This document shows positions 1 to 5,592 of a stretch of DNA of 13,346 nt, piece after piece. Both the position numbers and the translations under genes were made by a program. This DNA is from Pseudomonadota bacterium (lineage in GTDB: Bacteria; Pseudomonadota; Alphaproteobacteria; JAKJEU01), in assembly GCA_022705265.1 (NCBI GenBank), contig JAKJEU010000015.1, positions 1 through 13,346 of the forward strand, given 5' to 3'. Below the pieces are notes generated by a model. It saw nothing but the letters and a program-made list of their open reading frames with translations, did no database searches and had not been told where the DNA came from. Every line of letters begins with the position of its first letter. Position 1 is the first letter of the stretch.

Positions 1-221
1 GCCTAATATTCCACATGAAGCCACGAATTATTATGGTGAAACGCACCACATAATCCTCCGATAACATTTTTGTCCTTATCATAAATATAAAATTCCAACT
101 TTTCCGATTTTATTTCTTTGGTCAAATGCTCCGAAAAATTCGAATTATAATCAATTAACATTTGATTTATGATTTCTTTGTTAGTTAGATTTGTTTCTTT
201 TTTTATTTCAAAATTGTCCAT
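1..221 (-). CDS. GNAT-family N-acetyltransferase, N-terminal part (runs off the window)
   Basis: Only the first 72 or so residues are visible; the gene continues past base 1. Residues 1-50 are charged and helical, as in the first helices of GNAT enzymes, and are followed by the strand-turn-strand signature FYIYDKDKNVIGGLCG (about 44-59), the usual beta2-beta3 hairpin in which a residue pair 'IGG' precedes the acceptor pocket. The segment SWLHVEY leads into what is normally the beta4 strand before the acetyl-CoA loop, which is not in the window. GNAT enzymes move an acetyl group from acetyl-CoA to an amine; the substrate cannot be told here. The ATG at 219-221 has an AGGGG ribosome binding site just upstream. 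It is the last visible gene of the minus-strand run yggS - broken regulator - GNAT, about 15 bases behind the regulator stop. Confidence 0.75.
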
Positions 222-236
222 TTTTCCCCTTAAAAT

Positions 237-578
237 TTAAGCCAGAGTATAACCATCTTCCAAAGTTATAATAAGTTTTTCATCGGTTATATTTTCAATT
301 TTTTGCCTTAAACGGTAAATGTGAGTTTCCAAAGTATGAGTAGAAATTCCCGAATTATATCCCCAAACTTCTTTTAACAACGACAAGCGGTCGACCGAAC
401 TTGGTTTTGATTGGTATAAAAGATTGATTAAACCTGCCTCTTTTTCGGTTAATTTAATTTCCTTGTCGACAAACCTTAACGACCTTGCTTTTGGCATGAA
501 AATAAAATTATTTATCGTCATTGCCCCTTCGAAAGTATGTTCTTCCAAATAAATTGAAGCCCTTGCCCTTATCATCAA
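237..578 (-). CDS. Winged-helix DNA-binding fragment (Trans_reg_C) of the broken response regulator
   Basis: This frame encodes an OmpR/PhoB-type DNA-binding domain. An N-terminal strand region (FIFMPKARSL, then IKLTEKEAGLINLL, where LTxxE is the standard start of helix 1) is followed by the recognition helix STHTLETHIYRLRQKI and the wing ITLEDGYTLA that ends the protein. If translated on its own it would have to start at TTG 578 or ATG 575, but no ribosome binding site supports either; the frame is open upstream to about 599 and carries the missing receiver end (KPLSYDAL), so it is better read as the 3' half of the split gene. The recognition helix matches the form I remember from a conserved alphaproteobacterial regulator; its target is unknown. 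Confidence 0.65.
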   Translation of the reverse strand: MMIRARASIYLEEHTFEGAMTINNFIFMPKARSLRFVDKEIKLTEKEAGLINLLYQSKPSSVDRLSLLKEVWGYNSGISTHTLETHIYRLRQKIENITDEKLIITLEDGYTLA

Positions 579-597
579 CGCATCATACGAAAGAGGC

Positions 598-870
598 TTA
601 ACAAAGCGTCAGAAGCGCCAAAGCTTGGTAAACTTTTGCCTCGTCGTTTGCAAATATCGAAATAATCGATTTTTTATACCCTTTTTCACGAATTTTTTCG
701 ACCAACTCCAAATCCTCATCAATTATGATTAAATCGATGGAATTGTAATTATAATCTTCGAAAATATTAAACCTTGAAATTCCGTCAAAATCGACTTCAA
801 AATTAAAAAGTTCAATCAAACCGTTTAAAAAAACTTCACTTTCCGTCGCGACAAGAGCTTTTTTCTTCAT
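598..870 (-). CDS. Receiver-domain fragment of the broken response regulator
   Basis: This 90-residue frame covers the receiver fold up to the break. Asp51 in DLIIIDEDLE is in the place of the phosphoacceptor at the end of beta3. The N-terminal acidic pair that normally binds Mg2+ (VDDE) is replaced by ALVATESE, leaving at most Glu10, and the Thr/Ser switch position near ISIFAND is Phe. The domain therefore looks degenerate even apart from the frameshift and may never have been controlled by a conventional kinase. It starts with ATG at 870, overlapping the yggS stop by four bases. No histidine kinase is visible nearby. Confidence 0.6.
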   Translation of the reverse strand: MKKKALVATESEVFLNGLIELFNFEVDFDGISRFNIFEDYNYNSIDLIIIDEDLELVEKIREKGYKKSIISIFANDEAKVYQALALLTLC

Positions 871-1514
871 TTTAAGGATAACCTTTCACCAAAAATTTTT
901 GACCCAACACGAATATAATCAGCACCAAGCATAATTGCTTCTTTAAAATCTGAACTCATGCCCATGCTTAAATTTTCGATATTATGTTTATTTTTCAACA
1001 CATTCATCATATGAAAATGCACGCTTGGTTCGTCAGTTACAGGAGGAATACACATAAGCCCCGAAATCTTTAACGGACATTCTTTTAAAAAGTTTTCCAA
1101 ATCCTCTGGGAAAAGTCCTGATTTTTGTTCTTCTTTACCAGTATTTATTTGAGCAAAAAAAGTTTTGTTTTCGATATCTTTTTTGCTTAATTTTTCCGCC
1201 AAACTGATACGGTCAACGGTATGAATTACATCAAAAATACTTAATGCTTCGTCGATTTTATTACTTTGCAAGGGACCGATTAAATGTAACCTTAAATCTT
1301 TGTATTCTTTTTTAACTTCCGCCCATTTTTCCAACGCTTCACCCACTCTATTTTCGCCAAAATCACGATGACCAAGCTTAATCAACGGCATAATTCTTTC
1401 CATTTCGACCGTTTTTGAAACCACGATAAGATTAACTTTCTTTTTTGGTTTATCAATATATCTTAACGCTTTGTTCATTTCATCAATTACGATTTTGTAA
1501 TTTTCTTCTAACAT
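867..1514 (-). CDS. yggS: YggS/PLPHP family pyridoxal-phosphate homeostasis protein
   Basis: The 215-residue protein is a single TIM-barrel of the alanine-racemase-like fold, the usual size for the family (about 220-235). It binds PLP but has no known catalytic turnover; it buffers cytosolic PLP and affects amino-acid and keto-acid balance. Family marks are all present in order: the PLP lysine Lys34 in IVVSKT, FGENRVGE, HLIGPLQSNK, and near the C-terminus LSMGMSSDF and VGSKIFGER, which hold the phosphate. The ATG at 1514 has AAGGA seven bases upstream. The gene has its own promoter candidate behind the porin terminator and heads a minus-strand operon; its stop overlaps the start of the regulator by ATGA. 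Confidence 0.95.
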   Translation of the reverse strand: MLEENYKIVIDEMNKALRYIDKPKKKVNLIVVSKTVEMERIMPLIKLGHRDFGENRVGEALEKWAEVKKEYKDLRLHLIGPLQSNKIDEALSIFDVIHTVDRISLAEKLSKKDIENKTFFAQINTGKEEQKSGLFPEDLENFLKECPLKISGLMCIPPVTDEPSVHFHMMNVLKNKHNIENLSMGMSSDFKEAIMLGADYIRVGSKIFGERLSLK

Positions 1515-1552
1515 AAAAAATCCTTATAAAACTTGTATATTTATTAATATCA

Positions 1553-1582
1553 AGAATAACGAAGAGCTTGAAATTTTTCAAG
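1553..1582 (-). promoter_or_regulatory. Candidate sigma70 promoter for yggS, with an overlapping palindrome
   Basis: On the minus strand, TTGAAA (plus 1576-1581) and TATTCT (plus 1553-1558) are 17 bases apart, a good spacing for -35 and -10 boxes. The -35 lies inside a perfect 7-bp inverted repeat with a 2-base centre, CTTGAAA-TT-TTTCAAG (1567-1582), which could be an operator. It lies between the porin terminator and yggS. Predicted from sequence only. Confidence 0.4.
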
Positions 1583-1588
1583 GCTTTA

Positions 1589-1627
1589 AAAAACAAAAAA
1601 AGAGCGAGGTAATATCCCCGCTCTTTC
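1589..1627 (-). terminator. Rho-independent terminator of the porin gene
   Basis: Arms AAAGAGCG (1599-1606) and CGCTCTTT (1619-1626) form an 8-bp stem, extended by two GC pairs after one A-C mismatch, with loop TAATAT. Read on the minus strand the stem is followed by a run of seven Ts, then G and more Ts. It sits about 35 bases behind the porin stop codon, so the porin is probably monocistronic and yggS is transcribed separately. Confidence 0.9.
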
Positions 1628-1660
1628 CTTTATTTTTAGACTTATAATTTCTAAATAAAA

Positions 1661-2800
1661 TTAGAAAGTAAGACCTAAACCAGTAGCAACAACATATGCT
1701 TTTTCTTCTGTTTTAACGCCAGAAACTTTTTTAGCTTCTGAAGTTGTGTAACCGAAAGATGCAAATGTGTCAACGCCAGCTGTGATTTCATAGCTACCTG
1801 ACAACAACAACAAGTCAGTAGTTGTTTCATTTCCTCTTGTGTTACCTTCGTTTTTATCTTTACCATAGATGTATGATAATGATACGCCATAAGGTCCTTG
1901 TTCGTAAGCTACGCCAACATCAAATGTTTTGCCTTTTTCAGCCAAAAGACCAGCTTTTGTGTCTTCTTTTTCATATTTGAAAGCAGCGCCGAATGTGAAG
2001 CCTTCGTAAGATACAGCAGCACCAATGTTCATAGCATCTGAACCAGCTTTATCTTCAGTATCACGAGCTGTACCGTTGTCAATTCTTGCATAACCAGCAT
2101 CAGCAGCTACACCGAAAGCACCGAATTTGCCATCATAAGCAACAACAGCTGCATAAGCTGCATCGCCACGATTATCAACATAATCGCCCATTTCTAATGT
2201 TGGAGCAGAAGGATTTGTTGCATCAATGCCAGATACATATGCACCCTTTCCGCCACTACCAACTAAATCAGTGTAAGTTGCAGCAAATGTGAAGCCGTAA
2301 GCTTTAGGAGAAATGTATGAAATTCCTTTTTGTTTATGCAAACCATTTCTGATGTCTGTTGAAAGACCATCATATGAATTAATGAACAAGCCTACATCTG
2401 AATCTTGGAGACCGAGCATACCAACATCTTTTGCGCCTGTGTGCATTTGAACAGAAATACTGTCCATTTTACCAATAACAGCTTTACCAAATGCTGATTC
2501 AACATATACGAATGATTGATCTTCTTCAGCTTTGTCTGAGTCTGTGTCGAGTTCAACAACAGCACCGAATTTCAAACCGTTAGCAAGAGCTGTTTCACCA
2601 GAAAAAGCGAGTTCGATGTCGCTTACAACTGGCATATGGTTGTAACCATTACCGTTGTCAAAGTTTTTGTTTCCATCAACAAAACCAGTGTACCAGTTAG
2701 CATAACCGCCAACATTTAATTTTACAGGAGCTGCGTTTGCTGTTCCTGCGATAAAACCTGCTACTAATAAAGCAGAAGTTCCGAGTAAAAATTTTTTCAT
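1661..2800 (-). CDS. Outer-membrane porin (16-18 strand trimeric type)
   Basis: The 379-residue product has a clean signal peptide (residues 1-23, MKK followed by a hydrophobic stretch and cleavage after TANA) and a mature part beginning APVKLNVGGYANWYTGF, typical for the first strand of alphaproteobacterial porins. The rest alternates aromatic/hydrophobic and polar residues in short strands, e.g. GLKFGAVVELDTDSD, FVYVESAFGKAVIGKMDS (a segment usual for the constriction-loop region of general porins), and repeated FGAAF/YGVSLSYIYG strands; it ends GLGLTF with the C-terminal Phe that the BAM machinery recognises. It should let small hydrophilic solutes through the outer membrane. GC-richer, choice codons (GCT, GCA, AAC) set it off from its neighbours, as expected for a very highly expressed gene. 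A GAAGGA site lies a little far upstream of the ATG. Confidence 0.92.
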   Translation of the reverse strand: MKKFLLGTSALLVAGFIAGTANAAPVKLNVGGYANWYTGFVDGNKNFDNGNGYNHMPVVSDIELAFSGETALANGLKFGAVVELDTDSDKAEEDQSFVYVESAFGKAVIGKMDSISVQMHTGAKDVGMLGLQDSDVGLFINSYDGLSTDIRNGLHKQKGISYISPKAYGFTFAATYTDLVGSGGKGAYVSGIDATNPSAPTLEMGDYVDNRGDAAYAAVVAYDGKFGAFGVAADAGYARIDNGTARDTEDKAGSDAMNIGAAVSYEGFTFGAAFKYEKEDTKAGLLAEKGKTFDVGVAYEQGPYGVSLSYIYGKDKNEGNTRGNETTTDLLLLSGSYEITAGVDTFASFGYTTSEAKKVSGVKTEEKAYVVATGLGLTF

Positions 2801-3073
2801 TTGTTATTTTTTCCTTCGTCTGATTGTTCTTTTGAATTTTATAGGCAACTTTAAAGTCTTTTTATCGCTGTCTATGTCATTAATTAACCATACAACATTC
2901 TTATTTTCAAGTTTTTTTTAACAATTTAATCAATTTTGCACACCTACTGTGTCTTTTTTGCAACAGATATAAACTTTTTATTAACCTTTTAATTATGTCT
3001 TTTAATAATATATATATTGTGTTATAAATTTTATTCAATTAATGAAAACTTTTTAAGACGGATTTTAATTATA
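2801..3073. promoter_or_regulatory. Divergent promoter region between porin and the DUF3576 operon
   Basis: This 273-base AT-rich stretch has no gene. On the minus strand a -10-like TATAAA (plus 2838-2843) lies just downstream of the 10-bp palindrome ACTTTAAAGT (2848-2857), a possible operator for the porin. A second minus-strand candidate, TTGAAA then 17 bases then TTAATT, lies further up near 2880-2915. A short inverted repeat ACAC-CTACT-GTGT lies at about 2940-2952, and on the plus strand TTGCAA (2958-2963) with TATTAA (2979-2984) is a weak promoter for the DUF3576 operon. Exact start points cannot be fixed from sequence. Confidence 0.45.
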
Positions 3074-3592
3074 ATGAAAAAATATGTATTATTGGCATTA
3101 ATATCTTTGATTTTTACTTCTTGTTCCAGCGATAATGTGGAGCACACATACCCTGAAAAAATCGGCAAAAAGAAGTACAGTCGTGATGGAAGCAAAAAAG
3201 AAACAGTTTTTGGTGATGGCGGAATTTTAAGCATAATGGACGAGGACGAAAACAAAGGCTCTTCCATCGGTGTGAACAGCTATTTATGGCGTGCGACCTT
3301 GGATACCGTTTCTTTTATGCCTATTGCTTCGGCGGATCCTTTTGGTGGGATTGTGATTACCGATTGGTTTTCGATGCCTGAATCCCCTGCTTCTGAATTC
3401 AAAATCAATGTGTTTATCATGAGTTCTACTTTACGAGCTGATGGGGTTAAGGTTACTGCTTTTAAACGGGAAAAAGATGGTAAGGAATACAAAAACCTTG
3501 CCGTTGATGAGGCAACCGTTCGCAAGATCGAAGATGCAATTTTAACCAAAGCAAGAGAGCTTAGACATTCTGATTTACCTAAAACAAAGTAA
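3074..3592 (+). CDS. DUF3576 family lipoprotein
   Basis: The best start is ATG 3074, giving 172 residues with a lipoprotein signal: MKKYVLLALISLIFTSC, lipobox FTSC with Cys17. A longer frame from 3017 would have to start at a TTG and add a non-signal leader, so I reject it. The middle region, GVNSYLWRATLDTVSFMP followed by IASADPFGGIVITDWF, then residues ASEFKINVFIMSSTLRADGVKV and a C-terminal helix ending with ILTKARELR, is the signature of DUF3576, a family restricted to Alphaproteobacteria whose function is not known; the product is probably held to the outer membrane facing the periplasm. It opens an operon whose next gene starts inside its stop codon (TAATG). In related bacteria it commonly lies by leuS-lptE-holA, as here in altered form. 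Confidence 0.88.
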   Translation: MKKYVLLALISLIFTSCSSDNVEHTYPEKIGKKKYSRDGSKKETVFGDGGILSIMDEDENKGSSIGVNSYLWRATLDTVSFMPIASADPFGGIVITDWFSMPESPASEFKINVFIMSSTLRADGVKVTAFKREKDGKEYKNLAVDEATVRKIEDAILTKARELRHSDLPKTK

Positions 3593-3990
3593 TGAAACGA
3601 TATAATTTCAAATTAATCGAAAAAAAACATTGCGAAATTGATGTTTTAAATATGCCCGATATAAATTCCTCTTTCAACCAGAGGAATTTGGCTCTTTATG
3701 GAATTGACGCCAATCGTTATGCTTATTTCGAAGGCATTGACAACCCCATGGTCGGTTTGAAATTTTTAAACAAAATTTGGAATTTAGAAGTAAAAGAAAT
3801 CGAAATTGCCGAGGATTTTGAAAAATCTGTTGAATATTATTTAAACAAACAAAAATTTCACAATGTTATTGCTTTGATACGAACCGTTATTAAAAATGAA
3901 AAAGCTTTGCCACGAAAATTGGTTAAAACTTTGTCGCTTATCACTCCTTATATATGTGCCGAGATTATGTCAAATGAACAAAATATTTAA
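3592..3990 (+). CDS. Stand-alone remnant of leucyl-tRNA synthetase (post-KMSKS and anticodon-binding region)
   Basis: The 132-residue product has no signal peptide or membrane segment. It can be followed along LeuRS as if all but one region had been deleted. LYGIDANRYAYFEG (about 34-47) matches the segment after KMSKS (YGADTxRLFM...); GLKFLNKIWNL (about 55-65) matches GANRFLKRVWKL; QKFHNVIALIRTVIKN matches FNTAIAAIMELMNK of the anticodon-binding helices, and LVKTLSLITPYICAEIM matches the LLxPxxPHIxEELW end. The HIGH motif, KMSKS lysine and editing domain are missing, so it cannot charge tRNA. It sits exactly where leuS usually is, coupled to the gene before (TAATG) and overlapping lptE by 17 bases, with an intact frame. 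A real LeuRS must be elsewhere in the genome. Whether the fragment has a job or is decaying is open. Alignment was by eye. Confidence 0.72.
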   Translation: MKRYNFKLIEKKHCEIDVLNMPDINSSFNQRNLALYGIDANRYAYFEGIDNPMVGLKFLNKIWNLEVKEIEIAEDFEKSVEYYLNKQKFHNVIALIRTVIKNEKALPRKLVKTLSLITPYICAEIMSNEQNI

Positions 3991-4477
3991 AATTATCGCT
4001 TTTATATGCGTTTTATCAGGTTGCGGGTTCAAACCTTTGTATTACAAGGATAACATCGCCCATAACGATATTTTCATTAAACCTATTCCTGATTTTTTGG
4101 GTCAACAATTAAGGTTCGAATTAAGGGATAAACTTTCCCCTGCTGGTTTTCCAAAAAATCCTACTTATTATTTGGAAGTAAAGCTTGAAAAAAAACTTCT
4201 TGAAAAACAAGCTTTTCGCTCTGATGCGACGGCCACTCGTAACACTATGCAACTTACCGCTAAATTTTCATTAATAAAAGATGGAGAAATCATTTTCAAA
4301 GATATCGCTTATTCCCGTTCTTCGTACGATATTTTGAAAAACCCTTATGCGACTTTATCTTCGCAAAAAGACTCGGAAAAAAATATGATTATTTTATTAG
4401 CAGAAAAAATAGCATTAAGAGTTGATGTGTTCCTTAAAAATGACGCAAGAAATATAGAGCATGAAAAAGAAAAATGA
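3974..4477 (+). CDS. lptE: LPS-assembly lipoprotein LptE
   Basis: From ATG 3974 the protein has 168 residues: a lipoprotein signal (MNKIFKIIAFICVLSGC, Cys17) followed at once by GFKPLYY, the classical LptE start (GCGFxPLY). The mature part has alternating beta strands and a helix pattern, with LRFELRDKL and ATATRNTMQL fitting the family's alpha-beta fold. LptE plugs the LptD barrel and helps to put lipopolysaccharide into the outer leaflet. An upstream ATG at 3896 in this frame would bury the signal peptide and lie deep inside the preceding gene, so I use the inner start. It overlaps the LeuRS remnant by 17 bases and holA by ATGA, as expected for leuS-lptE-holA order. Confidence 0.92.
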   Translation: MNKIFKIIAFICVLSGCGFKPLYYKDNIAHNDIFIKPIPDFLGQQLRFELRDKLSPAGFPKNPTYYLEVKLEKKLLEKQAFRSDATATRNTMQLTAKFSLIKDGEIIFKDIAYSRSSYDILKNPYATLSSQKDSEKNMIILLAEKIALRVDVFLKNDARNIEHEKEK

Positions 4478-5481
4478 AGTTTGAAAAACAAGATTTAATC
4501 AATTTTATAAATAATCCCAATCCTTCGATTAAGGCTTTTTTGCTTTTTGGATTCGACGAAGGTGCAATTAACGAGGCGGAAAAAGCTTTGGCAAATTCGA
4601 TTGTGGGGGATTATAACAATGCTTTTTTATGCGATAATTTTGAGGCAAAAGACCTTGATAGCCGTGCTTTTTTAAATTCAATTAACACTTTATCCTTGCT
4701 TGGCGAAAGACGGATTTTAAGAATTGATGGAGTTGATAAAAACACCCTCGATTTTGTTAATATCCTTTTGACCGAATACAAAGGCGATACTCTCGTCATT
4801 ATTAAGCACAATGATTCGATTAAAAAAGGTGATAAACTTTTAAATCTTTTTACCGATAATAAAAATCTTGGCTTTATTTCTTTTTACCCTCCAAGCGAGC
4901 AAGATTTAAAGGCTTATATTTTCAATTATTGCAAAAAAAATAACAAAAATATCGATAATGACGCCATAAATTTCATCGCAAGAAATAACGGCTCTGACCA
5001 TTTGATTTTAAAATCTGAAATCGAAAAACTTGTAACTTATTGTTTTGACAAAGACAATATAACCTTAAAAGATGCTTTGGAAATTATCGAGGATAACAAA
5101 GCAAATTCTTTTGACGATTTTATATATGCGACTTTGGGTGGAGATTACAACAAAATCGTAAAGTCTTTGGAAGCCTCATACATGGAAGGCATGAACCCAA
5201 TTGGCTTAATTCGGATTTTTTATACCCATATTGACAAGATAAAAAATTGCAAAAAATTTATGAACGACGGAATCGATATTAAGCGAGCCTCACAAATGGT
5301 GGGGGTTCATTTTTCTTCGGCTCCTTTGTTTAACAAACAAGTCATGAATTACAAAGACCAAGACCTTGATGACATCATAAAAATTCTTTTCGATTTTGAT
5401 AAAAATTGTAAGCAAAGAAATTTTCCAATCGAAATTGCTTTTGAAAATTGCTTGTTCAAAATTGCTTCCTTAAAAAAGTAA
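4474..5481 (+). CDS. holA: DNA polymerase III subunit delta
   Basis: The 335-residue protein has the usual size and layout of HolA: an N-terminal AAA+-like domain opening with AFLLFGFDEGAINEAEKAL (a degenerate P-loop without a working Walker A, as is normal for delta), a middle segment with the motif LGERRILRIDGVD (about 73-90), the region LITFYPPSEQDLKAYI-like around FISFYPPSEQDL, and a helical C-terminal collar domain (FPIEIAFENCLFKIASL). Delta opens the beta clamp within the clamp loader. Start ATG 4474 overlaps the lptE stop (ATGA), which makes coupled translation likely. Last gene of the operon; the following 111-base gap holds the gltX promoter. Confidence 0.93.
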   Translation: MKFEKQDLINFINNPNPSIKAFLLFGFDEGAINEAEKALANSIVGDYNNAFLCDNFEAKDLDSRAFLNSINTLSLLGERRILRIDGVDKNTLDFVNILLTEYKGDTLVIIKHNDSIKKGDKLLNLFTDNKNLGFISFYPPSEQDLKAYIFNYCKKNNKNIDNDAINFIARNNGSDHLILKSEIEKLVTYCFDKDNITLKDALEIIEDNKANSFDDFIYATLGGDYNKIVKSLEASYMEGMNPIGLIRIFYTHIDKIKNCKKFMNDGIDIKRASQMVGVHFSSAPLFNKQVMNYKDQDLDDIIKILFDFDKNCKQRNFPIEIAFENCLFKIASLKK

Positions 5482-5538
5482 GTGTTGATTAAAGCCGTGC
5501 CATATAGTATTTTCTTTAAATATATGTAAAAAACTATT

Positions 5539-5568
5539 TTGACTTAGTTTTATAAAAAGAAATTATTT
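5539..5568 (+). promoter_or_regulatory. Candidate promoter for gltX
   Basis: TTGACT (5539-5544) is a good -35 box and TTATTT (5563-5568) a poor -10 box 18 bases further on, in a gap of 111 bases between holA and gltX. A ribosome binding site AAGAAGAG stands shortly before ATG 5593. No hairpin with a T-run was seen behind holA, so read-through from the upstream operon is also possible. Confidence 0.35.
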
Positions 5569-5592
5569 AATTGAATTTAAAGAAGAGAAAAA

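Larger units (their letters stand above)
237..870 (-). pseudogene. OmpR/PhoB-type response regulator split by frameshifts
   Basis: Two neighbouring open frames on the minus strand together make one response regulator: a receiver domain (870 down to 598) and a winged-helix DNA-binding domain (open from about 599 down to 237 in another frame). The receiver frame ends in TAA straight after the sequence QALALLTLC, where a receiver should read something like GADDFLVKP. That consensus is present but spread over frames: FGASDAL is read in the third frame at 622-602, and VKPLSYDALMIRARA continues in the second frame from 602 downward. Restoring one T in the TTT run (plus 620-622) and one G at 602 gives QAFGASDALVKPLSYDAL without a stop. 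Either the gene is genuinely broken or the assembly lost two bases. The start codon overlaps the yggS stop (ATGA), so the original gene was translationally coupled to yggS. Confidence 0.75.

Noticed and set aside
2086..2292. Plus-strand open frame inside the porin gene
   Set aside because: It lies antisense to the porin, has a His/Gln-rich product typical of a reversed coding strand and no ribosome binding site.
3017..3073. Longer start for the DUF3576 gene
   Set aside because: It begins at a TTG without a ribosome binding site and puts 19 charged residues before the lipoprotein signal; ATG 3074 fits the lipobox.
3896..3973. Longer start for lptE
   Set aside because: It adds 26 residues in front of the signal peptide and lies deep inside the preceding gene.
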